64,000 nt of DNA from Clusia tigrina (Eukaryota; Arthropoda; Insecta; Diptera; Clusiidae): NCBI GenBank assembly GCA_920105625.2, contig OV050031.1, positions 86,251,995 to 86,315,994 of the forward strand, given 5' to 3'. Position numbers and translations under genes: made by a program. Positions 38,901 to 52,091 of this stretch are shown here, piece by piece. Positions within the stretch are counted from its first letter, which is position 1. Each line of letters opens with the position of its first letter. The notes below the pieces were generated by a model. It was not told the origin of the DNA, did not search any database, and saw only the letters and a program-made list of their open reading frames with translations.

Positions 38901-39824
38901 CCGACTGAGGCAGATAGGGGTAGATATAGCCATAGAGAAGGCAGCAGACCCCCCAATCGACAACGGCAGCGACTGAGATGCCTACAGAGACTCTGACAAG
39001 AGGCTGTGACGACGACTGAGACGCCGACTGAGGCAGATAGGGGTAGATATAGGCATAGAGAAGGCAGCAGACACCCCAATCGACAGCGGCAGCTTCTGAG
39101 ACGCCTACAGAGACGCTGAGAGAGGCTGCGGCGCCGACTGAGGTAGATAGGGGTAGATATAGGCATAGAGAAGGCAGCAGATACCCCAATCGACAACGGC
39201 AGCGACTGAGATGCCTACAGAGACGCTGACAAGAGGCTGCGACACCGACTGAGACGCCGACTGAGACGCCGACTGAGACGCCGAATGAGGCAGAGAGGAT
39301 TAGACATAGGCATAGAGAAGGCAGCAGACAACCCAATCGACAGCGGCAGCTTCTGAGACGCCTACCGAGACGCTGAGAGAGGCTGCGGCTCCAACTGAGG
39401 CAGATAGGGGTAGATATGGGCATAGAGAAGGCAGCATACAACCCAATCGACAACGGCAGCGACTGAGATGCCTACAGAGACGCTGACAAGAGGCTGCGAC
39501 GCCGACAGAGGCAGATAGGTATAGAGAAGGCAGCAGACCCCCCAATCGACAGCGGCAGCGACTGAGACACCTACAGAGACGCTGACAAAGGCTGCGACGC
39601 TGACAGAGGCTGCGACACCGACTGAGACGCCGTCTGAGACGCCGACTGAGGCAGAGAGGATTAGACATAGGCATAGAGAAGGCAGCAGACAACCCAATCG
39701 ACAGCGGCAACAACTGAGACGCCAACAGAGACGCTGACAGAGGCTGCGACGCCGACTGAGACGCCGACTGAGGCAGATAGGGGTAGATATAGGCATAGAG
39801 AATGCAGCAGACCCCCCAATCGAC

Positions 39825-42800
39825 AGCGGCAGCATCTGAGATGCCTAGAGAGACGCTGAGAGAGGCTGCGACGCCGACTGAGGCAGATAGGGGTAGATAT
39901 AGGCATAGAGAAGGCAGCAGATACTCCAATCGACAACGGCAGCGACTGAGATGACTACAGAGACGCTGACAAGAGGCTGCGGCGCCGACAGAGGCAGATA
40001 GGCATAGAGAAGGCAGAAGACCCCCCAATCGACAGCGGCAGCGACTGAGACACCTACAGAAACGCTGACAAAGGCTGCGACGCTGACAGAGGCTGCGACA
40101 CCGACTGAGACGCCAACTGAGACGCCGACTGAGGCAGAGAGGATTAGACATTGGCATAGAGAAGGCAGCAGACAACCCAATCGACAGCGGCAACAACTGA
40201 GTCGCCTACAGAGACGCTGACAGGGGCTGCGACGCCGACTGAGATGGCGACTGAAACAGTTAGGGATAGATATAGGCATAGAGAAAGCACCATACCTCCC
40301 AATCGACAGCGGCAGCGACGGAGACGCCTACAGAGACGCTGACAGAGGCTGCGACGCCGACTGAGACGCCGACTGAGGCAGATAGGGGTAGATATAGGCA
40401 TAGAGAATGCAGCAGACAACCCAATCGACAGCGGCAGCTACTGAGACGCCTACAGAGACGCTGACAGAGGCTGCGACGCCGACTGAGATGCCGACTGAGG
40501 CAGATATGGGTAGATATAGGCATAGAGAAGGCAGCAGACCCCCCAATTGACAGCGGCAGCGACTGAGAAGAATAGAGAGACGCTGACAGAGGCTGCGATG
40601 CCGACTGAGACGCCTACTGAGGCAGAGAGGGTTAGACATAGGCATAGAGAAGGAAGCAGAAAACCCAATCGACAGCGGCAACAACTGAGACGCCTACAGA
40701 GACGCTGACAGAGGCTGCGACGCGGACTGAGACGCCGACTGAGGCAGATGAGGGTAGATATAGGCTTAGAGAAGGCAGCAGACCCCCTAATCGACAGTGG
40801 CGGCTACTGAGACGCCTAAAGAGACGCTGACAGAGGCTGCGACGCCGACTAAGACCCCGACTGAGGCAGAGAGGGGTAGAAATTGGCAAAGAGAAGGCAG
40901 CAGACCCCCCAATCGACAGCGGCAGCTACTGAGACGAATACAGAGACGCTGACAGAGGCTGCGACGCCGACTGAGACGCCGACTGAGGCAGAGACGGTTA
41001 GACATTGGCATAGAGAAGGCAGCAGACAACCCAATCGACACCGGCAACAACTGAGACGCCTACAGAGACGCTGATAGAGGCTGCGACGCCGACTGAGATG
41101 CCGACTGAGGCAGATTGGGGTAGATATAGGCATAGATAATGCAGCAGAACCCCAATCGACAGCGGCAGCTACTGAGACGCCTACAGAGACGCTGAGAGAG
41201 GCTGCGACGCCGACTGAGGCAGATAGGGGTAGATATAGCCATAGAGAAGGCAGCAGACCCCCCAATCGACAACGGCAGCGACTGAGATGCCTACAGAGAC
41301 GCTGACAAGAGGCTGTGACGACGACTTAGACGCCGACTGAGGCAGATAGGGGTAGATATAGGCATAGAGAAGGCAGCAGACACCCCAATCGACAGCGGCA
41401 GCTTCTGAGACGCCTACAGAGACGCTGAGAGAGGCTGCGGCGCCGACTGAGGCAGATAGGGGTAGATATAGGCATAGAGAAGACAGCAGATACCCCAATC
41501 GACAACGGCAGCGACTGATATGCCTACAGAGACGCTGACAAGAGGTTGCGACGCTGACAGAGGCTGCGACACCGACTGAGACGCCGACTGAGGCAGAGAG
41601 GATTAGACATAGGCATAGAGAAGGCAGCAGACAACCCAATCGACAGCGGCAGCGACTGAGATGCCTACAGAGACGCTGACAAGAGGCTGCGACGCCGACA
41701 GAGGCAGATAGGCATAGAGAAGGCAGCAGACCCCCCAATCGACAGCGGCAGCGACTGAGACACCTACAGAGACGCTGACAAAGGCTGCGACACCGACTGA
41801 GACGCCGACTGAGACGCCGACTGAGGCAGAGAGGATTAGACATAGGCATAGAGAAGGCAGCAGACAACCCAATCGACAGCGGCAACAACTGAGACGCCAA
41901 CAGAGACGCTGAGAGAGGCTGTGACGACGACTGAGACGCCGACTGAGGCAGATAGGGATAGATATAGGCATAGAGAAGGCAGCAGATACCCCAATCGACA
42001 ACGGCAGCGACTGAGATGCCTACAGAGACGCTGACAAGAGGCTGCGACGCCGACAGAGGCAGATAGGCATAGAGAAGGCAGCAGACCCTCCAATCGACAG
42101 CGGCAGCGACTGAGACACCTACAGAAACGCTGACAAAGGCTGCGACGCTGACAGAGTCTGCGACACCGACTGAGACCCCGACTGAGACGCCTACTGAGGC
42201 AGAGAGGGTTAGACATAGGCATAGAGAAGGCAGCAGAAAACCCAATCGACAGCGGCAACAACTGAGACGCCTACAGAGACGCTGACAGAGGCTGCGACGC
42301 GGACTGAGACGCCGACTGAGGCAGATGAGGGTAGATATAGGCTTAGAGAAGGCAGCAGACCCCCTAATCGACAGTGGCGGCTACTGAGACGCCTAAAGAG
42401 ACGCTGACAGAGGCTGCGACGCCGACTAAGACCCCGACTGAGCCAGAGAGGGGTAGAAATTGGCAAAGAGAAGGCAGCAGACCCCCCAATCGACAGCGGC
42501 AGCTACTGAGACGAATACAGAGACGCTGACAGAGGCTGCGACGCCGACTGAGACGCCGACTGAGGCAGAGACGGTTAGACATTGGCATAGAGAAGGCAGC
42601 AGACAACCCAATCAACAGCGGCAGCTTGTGAGATGCCTAGAGAGACGCTGAGAGAGGCTGCGACGCCGACTGAGGCAGATAGGGGTAGATATAGGCATAG
42701 AGAAGGCAGCAGATAGTCCAATCGACAACGGCAGCGACTGAGATGCCTACAGAGACGCTGACAAGAGGCTGCGGCGCCGACAGAGGCAGATAGGCATAGA

Positions 42801-45408
42801 GAAGGCAGAAGACCCCCCAATCGACAGCGGCAGCGACTGAGACACCTACAGAAACGCTGACAAATTCTGCGACGCTGACAGAGGCTGCGACACCGACTGA
42901 GACGCCGACTGAGACGCCGACTGAGGCAGAGAGGATTAGACATTGGCATAGAGAAGGCAGCAGACAACCCAATCGACAGCGGCAACAGCTGAGTCGCCTA
43001 CAGAGACGCTGACAGAGGCTGCGACGCCGACTGAGATGGCGACTGAAACAGTTAGGGATAGATATAGGCATAGAGAAAGCACCATACCTCCCAATCGACA
43101 GCGGCAGCGACGGAGACGCCTACAGAGACGCTGACAGAGGCTGCGACGCCGACTGAGACGCCGACTGAGGCAGATAGGGGTAGATATAGGCATAGAGAAT
43201 GCAGCAGACAACCCAATCGACAGCGGCAGCTACTGAGACGCCTACAGAGACGCTGACAGAGGCTGCGACGCCGACTGAGATGCCGACTGAGGCAGATATG
43301 GGTAGATATAGGCATAGAGAAGGCAGCAGACCCCCCAATTGACAGCGGCAGCGACTGAGAAGAATAGAGAGACGCTGACAGAGGCTGCGATGCCGACTGA
43401 GACGCCTACTGAGGCAGAGAGGGTTAGACATAGGCATAGAGAAGGCAGCAGAAAACCCAATCGACAGCGGCAATAACTGAGACGCCTACAGAGACGCTGA
43501 CAGAGGCTGCGACGCGGACTGAGACGCCGACTGAGGCAGATGAGGGTAGATATAGGCTTAGAGAAGGCAGCAGACCCCCTAATCGACAGTGGCGGCTACT
43601 GAGACGCCTAAAGAGACGCTGACAGAGGCTGCGACGCCGACTAAGACCCCGACTGAGGCAGAGAGGGGTAGAAATTGGCAAAGAGAAGGCAGCAGACCCC
43701 CCAATCGACAGCGGCAGCTACTGAGACGAATACAGAGACGCTGACAGAGGCTGCGACGCCGACTGAGACGCCGACTGAGGCAGAGACGGTTAGACATTGG
43801 CATAGAGAAGGCAGCAGACAACCCAATCGACACCGGCAACAACTGAGACGCCTACAGAGACGCTGATAGAGGCTGCGACGCCGACTGAGATGCCGACTGA
43901 GGCAGATTGGGGTAGATATAGGCATAGATAATGCAGCAGACCCCCAATCGACAGCGGCAGCTACTGAGACGCCTACAGAGACGCTGAGAGAGGCTGCGAC
44001 GCCGACTGAGGCAGATAGGGGTAGATATAGCCATAGAGAAGGCAGCAGACCCCCCAATCGACAACGGCAGCGACTGAGATGCCTACAGAGACGCTGACAA
44101 GAGGCTGTGACGACGACTGAGACGCCGACTGAGGCAGATAGGGGTAGATATAGGCATAGAGAAGGCAGCAGACACCCCAATCGACAGCGGCAGCTTCTGA
44201 GACGCCTACAGAGACGCTGAGAGAGGCTGCGGCGCCGACTGAGGCAGATAGGGGTAGATATAGGCATAGAGAAGACAGCAGATACCCCAATCGACAACGG
44301 CAGCGACTGAGATGCCTACAGAGACGCTGACAAGAGGTTGCGACGCTGACAGAGGCTGCGACACCGACTGAGACGCCGACTGAGGCAGAGAGGATTAGAC
44401 ATAGGCATAGAGAAGGCAGCAGACAACCCAATCGCCAGCGGCAGCGACTGAGATGCCTACAGAGACGCTGACAAGAGGCTGCGACGCCGACAGAGGCAGA
44501 TAGGCATAGAGAAGGCAGCAGACCCCCCAATCGACAGCGGCAGCGACTGAGACACCTACAGAGACCCTGACAAAGGCTGCGACACCGACTGAGACGCCGA
44601 CTGAGACGCCGACTGAGGCAGAGAGGATTAGACATAGGCATAGAGAAGGCAGCAGACAACCCAATCGACAGCGGCAACAACTGAGACGCCAACAGAGACG
44701 CTGAGAGAGGCTGTGACGACGACTGAGACGCCGACTGAGGCAGATAGGGATAGATATAGGCATAGAGAAGGCAGCAGATACCCCAATCGACAACGGCAGC
44801 GACTGAGATGCCTACAGAGACGCTGACAAGAGGCTGCGACGCCGACAGAGGCAGATAGGCATAGAGAAGGCAGCAGACCCTCCAATCGACAGCGGCAGCG
44901 ACTGAGACACCTACAGAAACGCTGACAAAGGCTGCGACGCTGACAGAGGCTGCGACACCGACTGAGACCCCGACTGAGACGCCTACTGAGGCAGAGAGGG
45001 TTAGACATAGGCATAGAGAAGGCAGCAGAAAACCCAATCGACAGCGGCAACAACTGAGACGCCTACAGAGACGCTGACAGAGGCTGCGACGCGGACTGAG
45101 ACGCCGACTGAGGCAGATGAGGGTAGATATAGGCTTAGAGAAGGCAGCAGACCCCCTAATCGACAGTGGCGGCTACTGAGACGCCTAAAGGGACGCTGAC
45201 AGAGGCTGCGACGCCGACTAAGACCCCGACTGAGCCAGAGAGGGGTAGAAATTGGCAAAGAGAAGGCAGCAGACCCCCCAATCGACAGCGGCAGCTACTG
45301 AGACGAATACAGAGACGCTGACAGAGGCTGCGACGCCGACTGAGACGCCGACTGAGGCAGAGACGGTTAGACAATTGCATAGAGAAGGCAGCAGACAACC
45401 CAATCGAC
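39825..45408 (+). repeat. Higher-order unit D: 2792-bp tandem duplication
   Basis: Copy 1 is about 39,825-42,616 and copy 2 about 42,617-45,408, with a constant offset of 2792 bp and near identity throughout. Within it, a sub-block recurs with alternating spacings of 1577 and 1215 bp (starts near 40,632, 42,209, 43,424 and 45,001); 1577 plus 1215 equals 2792. The copies share rare variants such as GATAGTCC/GATACTCC and GATGAGGGTAG. Confidence 0.88.
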
Positions 45409-46600
45409 ACCGGCAACAACTGAGACGCCTACAGAGACGCTGATAGAGGCTGCGACGCCGACTGAGATGCCGACTGAGGCAGATTGGGGTAGATATAGGC
45501 ATAGATAATGCAGCAGACCCCCAATCGACAGCGGCAGCTACTGAGACGCCTACAGAGACGCTGAGAGAGGCTGCGACGCCGACTGAGGCAGATAGGGGTA
45601 GATATAGCCATAGAGAAGGCAGCAGACCCCCTAATCGACAACGGTAGCGACTGAGATGCCTACAGAGACGCTGACAAGAGGCTGTGACGACGACTGAGAC
45701 GCCGACTGAGGCAGATAGGGGTAGATATAGGCATAGAGAAGGCAGCAGACACCCCAATCGACAGCGGCAGCTTCTGAGACGCCTACAGAGACGCTGAGAG
45801 AGGCTGCGGCGCCGACTGAGGCAGATAGGGGTAGATATAGGCATAGAGAAGACAGCAGATACCCCAATCGACAACGGCAGCGGCTGAGATGCCTACAGAG
45901 ACGCTGACAAGAGGTTGCGACGCTGACAGAGGCTGCGACACCGACTGAGACGCCGACTGAGGCAGAGAGGATTAGACATAGGCATAGAGAAGGCAGCAGA
46001 CAACCCAATCGACAGCGGCAGCGACTGAGATGCCTACAGAGACGCTGATAGGAGGCTGCGACGCCGACAGAGGCAGATAGGCATAGAGAAGGCAGCAGAC
46101 CCCCCAATCGACAGCGGCAGCGACTGAGACACCTACAGAGACGCTGACAAAGGCTGCGACACCGACTGAGACGCCGACTGAGACGCCGACTGAGGCAGAG
46201 AGGATTAGACATAGGCATAGAGAAGGCAGCAGACAATCCAATCGACAGCGGCAACAACTGAGACGCCAACAGAGACGCTGAGAGAGGCTGTGACGACGAC
46301 TGAGACGCCGACTGAGGCAGATAGGGATAGATATAGGCATAGAGAAGGCAGCAGATACCGCAATCGACAACGGCAGCGACTGAGATGCCTACAGAGACGC
46401 TGACAAGAGGCTGCGACGCCGACAGAGGCAGATAGGCATAGAGAAGGCAGCAGACCCTCCAATCGACAGCGGCAGCGACTGAGACACCTACAGAAACGCT
46501 GACAAAGGCTGCGACGCTGACAGAGGCTGCGACACCGACTGAGACCCCGACTGAGACGCCGACTGAGGCAGAGAGGATTAGACATAGGCATAGAGAAGGC
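45000..46600 (+). repeat. Extra 1577-bp copy following higher-order unit D
   Basis: The stretch 43,424 to about 45,000 is repeated again from 45,001 to about 46,580 at offset 1577. The 1577-bp sub-block is therefore present three times in all (near 40.63, 43.42 and 45.00 kb). The higher-order unit has grown partly by whole-unit and partly by sub-unit duplication. Confidence 0.78.
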
Positions 46601-47950
46601 AGCAGACAACCCAATCGACAGCGGCAACAACTGAGACGCCAACAGAGACGCTGACAGAGGCTGCGACGCCGACTGAGACGCCGACTGAGGCAGATAGGGG
46701 TAGATATAGGCATAGAGAATGCAGCAGAAAACCCCCCCAATCGACAGCGGCAGCTACTGAGACGCCTACAGAGACGCTGAGAGAGGCTGTGACGACGACT
46801 GAGACGCCGACTGAGGCAGATAGGGGTAGATATAGGCATACAGAAGGCAGCAGACAACCCAATCGACAGCGGCAGCGACTGAGACGCCTACAGAGACGCT
46901 GATAGAGGCTGCGACGCTGACAGAGGCTGCGACGCCGACTGAGCCGCCGACTGAGGCAAAGAGGGGTAGACATAGGCATAGAGAAGGTAGCAGCCCCCCC
47001 AGAGACGCAGACAGAGGCTGCGACGCCGGCTGAGGCAGATAGGGGTAGATATAGACGTAGAGAAGGCAGCAGACACCCCAATCGACAGCGGCAGTTACTG
47101 AGATGCCTACAGAGACGCTGACAGAGCCTGCGATGCCGACTGAGGCAGATAGGGGTAGATATCGACGTAGAGAAGGCAGCAGACCCCCCAATCGACAGCG
47201 GCAGCTACTGAGATGCCTACAGAGACGCTGATAGAGGCTGCTACGCCGACTGAGATGCCGACTGAGGCAGGTAGGGGTAGATATAGGCATACAGAAGGCA
47301 GCAGACCACCCAATCGACAGCGGCAGCGACTTAGACGCCTACAGAGACGCTGACAGGGGCTGCGACGATGACTGAAGCAGATAGGGGTAGAAATTGGCAT
47401 AGAGAAGGCAGCAGACACCCCAATCGACAGCGGCAGCGACTCAGACGCCTACAGATACGCTGACAGGGGCTGCGACGCCGACTGAAGCAGATAGGGGTAG
47501 ATATTGGCATAGAGAAGGCAGCAGACCCCCCAATCGACAGCGGCAACAACTGAGAAGAGTACAGAGACGCTGACAGGGGCTGCGACGATGACTGAAGCAG
47601 ATAGGGGTAGATATTGGCATAGAGAAGGCAGCAGACACCCCAATCGACAGCGGCAGCGACTCAGCCGCCTACAGAGATGCTGACAGGGGCTGCGACGCCG
47701 ACGGAAGCAGATAGGGGTAGATATTGGCATAGAGAAGGCAGCAGACCCCCCAATCGACAGCGGCAACAACTGAGAAGAGTACAGAGACGCTGACAGAGGC
47801 TGCGAAGCCGACTGTGACGCCGACTGAGGCAGGTAGGGGTGAGATAGGCATAGAGAAGGCAGCAGACCCACCAATCGACAGCGGTAACAACTGAGACGCC
47901 TACAGAGACGCTGATAGAGGCTGCGACGCCGACTGAGATGCCGATTTACT

Positions 47951-49422
47951 ATGGAGTTTTATCCACCAGTTAATAGTTCAGCAAACACAATAACAACTCA
48001 AAGCTCCTCTACCACAACTGTAACACCGGTGACTGCGACGGTAACGATTACCTGCAACTCACCGACAATGGCAATCGGAACAACACCAATTTCATCAGCA
48101 ACAACAAACACGCAAGTACAAAATATAAATATTAAAACCAGTAATAAAATTACCGAAAATAAAAACACAAAACGAAACCGCGAATAACAATCGCCAAAGA
48201 AGCTAAATGAACAAAATACTAGTAACAAAAGACCGAAAATAAAATGTTCAACACAACACAAACATCGCTCCAAAAATATTGGCTGAGCAAGCCTATCCCT
48301 CCAAACACAACAAACAGATTCGAACTGTTATCAGTAAATGACAAAACGGACTCTCAAGACAACAGTGAAGAACAAAACAACAGTGGGACAAATGTGAACA
48401 TTAATATACAAAAACCCATTGCGCAACGTTTACAAAAACCGCCTCCTATATATGTTCAGAATGTTGAAAATATAAAAGCCTTATCTAAAGCACTAAATTC
48501 CATGCCAAATATATTGTACGAAATGAAAATTCTAAGCAAGAACGAAATAAAAATTCAACCAAAAGAATCCACACACTACACAAAAGTAATTGAATTATTA
48601 AAGCAAAAAGGGACAAAGTATTACATATTTCGACCAAAAGATGAGCGAGGCTTTAGAGTGGTATTACGAAATATGCACCATTCAACCGACACAGAAGACA
48701 TTCAAAACGAATTAGCCGAACTAGGCCATGAAGTCACAAATATCCATAACATCCAAATAGCTAATGGTGCCAAAATAAAACAACCACTTTCACTATTTTC
48801 AATTGAATTGAAAATAAAAGATAACAATAAAGGCATATACGACATTACTCACCTCCTGCACTGCAAAATTAGCTTTGAGCCACCCCGACAAAAGAGAATA
48901 ATTCCCCAATGCTCAAATTGCCAAAAGTACGGCCACACAAGAAACTACTGCCAGATAGACCCGGTGTGTATCAAATTTGCTGGAAAACACAAGACAAACA
49001 TGTGCACAATTTAAATCGACGCTGATAGAGTAAATATTAAATGCGTACATTGCGGTGAAAACCACACAGAAAACTACAGAGGATGTGCGATATATAAAGC
49101 TCTACAAGTCCAGAGATACCCTACACTTCGCAAGAAAGAAACAAATGAACTAATCAATATTGAAACAAACCAAAACAACCACAATACAAAAATAAAAGGC
49201 CTGAAAATCATCTTTGGTATTTCATACGCTCAAGCTGCACAAATGGAAACAATATCACAGGAGCCAAATCAAATAAAAAGCAACAGCACATATGAAATAA
49301 TATCAAACAATGACGATCTATCCGAATTAAAATCAATGATGAAACAACTAAAAAATCAAATGACCAGTATGATGAACATAGTAACTATGCTTGTATGCAA
49401 AATAGATGAACGCAGTAAATAA
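47951..49422 (+). pseudogene. Element 2 ORF1 (Gag-like), broken
   Basis: The N-terminal part reads from ATG 47,951 (Thr/Ser/Asn-rich, like the N-terminus of element 1 ORF1) to a TAA at 48,185-48,187. In the same frame a similar SPKKLNEQNTSNKRPK stretch follows, so this looks like a nonsense change plus a later frameshift. The main frame starts at 48,244 and carries NRFELL (48,322 region, cf. NRFAPL in element 1), then the PRE_C2HC-like region. Knuckle 1, CSNCQKYGHTRNYC, is intact (first Cys codon 48,910). Knuckle 2 has lost its second Cys (CIKFAGKH: Phe for Cys). A TAA at 49,012-49,014 then interrupts the frame. Beyond it the same frame continues with knuckle 3 (CVHCGENHTENYRGC) and a Met-rich tail to TAA 49,420-49,422. 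Nonfunctional. Confidence 0.9.
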
Positions 49423-52091
49423 AATAAATTTGGCAATATGGAATGCAAATGGACTGTCGCGCCATGAACTAGAACTAAAGATTTTCCAATAAATAATTCA
49501 ATAGATGTTATGTTAATCTCGGAAACACATGCTACAGACAAAACATATGTTAAATTCCCTAACTTTGACATCCATTACACAAATCATCCTGACAACAAAT
49601 CTCACGGTGGAACGGCGATCATTATAAAAAAAAATATGAATTACATTGAACTTGACGCATATAAAAAAGAAAACCTTCAAGCAACCACAATAGCACTAAA
49701 ATACTCGAAAGGACAAATCGTAGTATCTGCTGTCTATTGTCCTCCAAAATATAACAACACAAAAGAACAATATCTAGACTATTTAAAAAAACTGGGGAAT
49801 CGCTATTTAGCCGGAGGTGACTATAACGCTAAAAATGTTTTATGGGGATCAAGGTTGACAAACGCAAAAGGACGCGAGTTACTTAAAGCTATACGATATA
49901 GTAATGGTCGATTCATTAGCACTGGTGAACCAACATATTGGCCAACAGATACAAAAAAACAACCAGATTTAATAGACTTCTGCATCACAAAAAATATTCT
50001 TCATAAACAACTAACTATTAAATCATGTTTAGAATTATCCTCAGACCACTCCCCAATCCTAATGACATTAGTAGGATCAATAAAGACAAGACTTTTCTCA
50101 GGCATCTATAACAATAAAACTGACTGGAATAATTTTCGTCTAGCACTTGAAAAACAACTAAAAATAGATATACGATTAAAAACAAAAAATTAAATCGATT
50201 CCGCAATCGCATATTCCAATGATAGCGTCATCGAAGCAATCACAGCCTCAACACCAAAGCTAACGTTAGCAAACACGGACACTACACCAGCGTTCATCAA
50301 GGGAAAAATTAAATGGAAAAGGAAGCTCCGGAAAACATGGCAAATCACTAGGAATCCGGAAGATAAACGCAACCTAAACAAAGCAACAAATGAATTAAAA
50401 ATTTTACTTCAGAAAAACAGAGGAAAGGAACTAGAAAAACATATGCTGAACTTGGGAACGACCACATCAACAAAATACTCTCTTTGGAAGGCTACGAAAA
50501 AACTCACTGGTGCAATAATACACAATCCTCCTATCAAAACAAAAACCGGTACATGGGCGAAAACAAGTAAAGACAAAGCCAACACACTGGCCAAACATTT
50601 CCTTGAAATATTTACAAGCGAAACGGACAATCAAAACACTCATCTTGACAATGTAATAAATATCCCGCAATCCAAAACAAAAAAGACGTCAGTAGCAGAA
50701 ATCAAAAACAAAATAAAAAAATTAAAAGACAAAAAGGCGCCAGGATATGATCTGATTAGCGGGAAAATGCTAAAAGAAATGCCTGATATAGCTATAATAT
50801 ATATCCGAAATATATTTAACTGCATGCTTGAAACTAAGTATTTCTCTCGCTTATGGAAAGTTGCACAGATAACAGCCATCACCAAGCCAGGAAAAGATGC
50901 CACCAAAACAACTTCTTACCGACCTATCAGTCTATTGCCAATACTATCGAAAGTATTTGAAAGGATACTACAGGACAGATTAGAGCCAATTTTAACAACA
51001 AAAAATTTAATACTCAGCCATCAGTTTGGATTTAGAAGAGAACACTCAACTGTGCAACAGGTCCACAGGGTTGTAAACAAAATCCTTGAAAGTATAGACA
51101 ACAAAAAATGCTGCGTAGCTGTATACTTGGACATTGCAAAAGCATTCGACAAAGTGTGGCACAAAGGACTTCTATATAAACTTAAGCGAATATTTCCACA
51201 AAATTATTATGACATTTTAAAGAGCTATATAAGCGAACGACAATTCTACATAAAATATGACGAGGATTGCTCAGACATCCTACCAATGACAGCTGGAGTA
51301 CCACAAGGCAGCGTATTAGAACCTCTACTATACTTAATATTCACAGCAGATATACCAATTCCATCGAAAAGCAATGCGATGATAGCAATATTCGCAGACG
51401 TCACAGTTTTAATGGCATCACACAATGACAAAAAAAAGGCAACAAATGCAATCCAACATATATTGGACAATGTAGTAGCATGGTGTGACTTATGGGGAAT
51501 AGAGATAAATAAAGACAAAACTGTACAAGTTCTATACACAAACAGAAAATCGCCAAAATACAGCCTTGCTATAAAGGACAAAAAAATAAAAACTCACTCT
51601 GCTACAAAATATCTTGGAATAACCATAGACGAAAAATTGACTTGGAAGCAGCACATCATTAACAAGCGAAACGATGCAAAAAATAAGTACCGACAATTAA
51701 GCTGGCTACTTGGACGAGCATCTAGACTATCTCTCTACAACAAACTAATATTATACAAGGCAATAATAGCACCTATCTGGAAATATGGAATCGAGATATG
51801 AGGCACAGCTAGCATATCAAACTTAAATTTAATACAATACAGTCAAGAATACTACGAACAATTACAAATGCTGAATAGTATATCCCGAACGAGGTTATAC
51901 ACCGTGACCTACACACTGAAACCATCACGGACACAATCACAAAATGCAGCACGAAACATATACACGGACTGAGAGGCCATCAAAACCTGGAACTGCGTAG
52001 TGCAACAGACACGGAGGGTGCAACTCCAAGAAGATTGAAGCGAATAACCCCTGCAGAACTTACAGGAAGGTTTAAAAAAATAAATACATAA
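49406..52091 (+). pseudogene. Element 2 ORF2 (APE endonuclease plus reverse transcriptase), broken
   Basis: Starts at ATG 49,406, overlapping ORF1 by 17 bp. Endonuclease motifs are WNANG (near 49,439), SETH (49,519 region), YCPP, GDYNAKNVLWGS (GDFN in most relatives) and LSSDHSP. RT motif A is LDIAKAFDKVWHKGL (near 51,127), motif B is GVPQGSVLEPLLY (51,297 region; Glu where Gly is usual), and motif C reads FADV at 51,391-51,402 where FADD is required. Lesions I can place: a frameshift at about 49,482-49,488; TAA at 50,191 (probably from GAA); TGA at 51,799 (aligned to a Trp codon, YGIEI-W-GTAS); a frameshift near 51,840; and TAG at 51,876 (again at a Trp codon). The last part contains NEVIHRDL and RLKRITPAELTGRF, typical of the Jockey-type C-terminus. 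It ends at TAA 52,089-52,091. Dead several times over. Confidence 0.92.

Larger units (their letters stand above)
6471..47944 (+). repeat. Satellite block 2, about 41.5 kb
   Basis: Same satellite family, orientation and monomer structure as block 1, with no foreign insertion that I could find. Diagnostic variants have regional distributions: an AGAAGAATAGAGAGACG variant mainly between 12.5 and 44 kb; a CAAGAGGCTG variant from about 15.6 kb onward; a 12-bp-deleted monomer, AGGCAGATAGGCATAGAG, between about 21.8 and 46.5 kb; and monomers with GATATTGGCATAG near 14, 17, 25, 32 and 47 kb. Regional variants of this kind indicate local homogenisation. Higher-order duplications are listed separately. 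The block ends at GATGCCGA (47944), where element 2 starts. Confidence 0.95.

Noticed and set aside
47951..48187. Independent small Thr/Asn-rich gene upstream of element 2 ORF1
   Set aside because: Its composition and position match the N-terminal region of the element 1 Gag, and similar coding continues after its stop, so it is better read as the broken start of element 2 ORF1.
49356..50906. Minus-strand frames opposite element 2 (for example 50,640-50,906 and 51,246-51,581)
   Set aside because: They lie antisense to the endonuclease/RT frame and are hydrophobic shadows of A-rich coding sequence.
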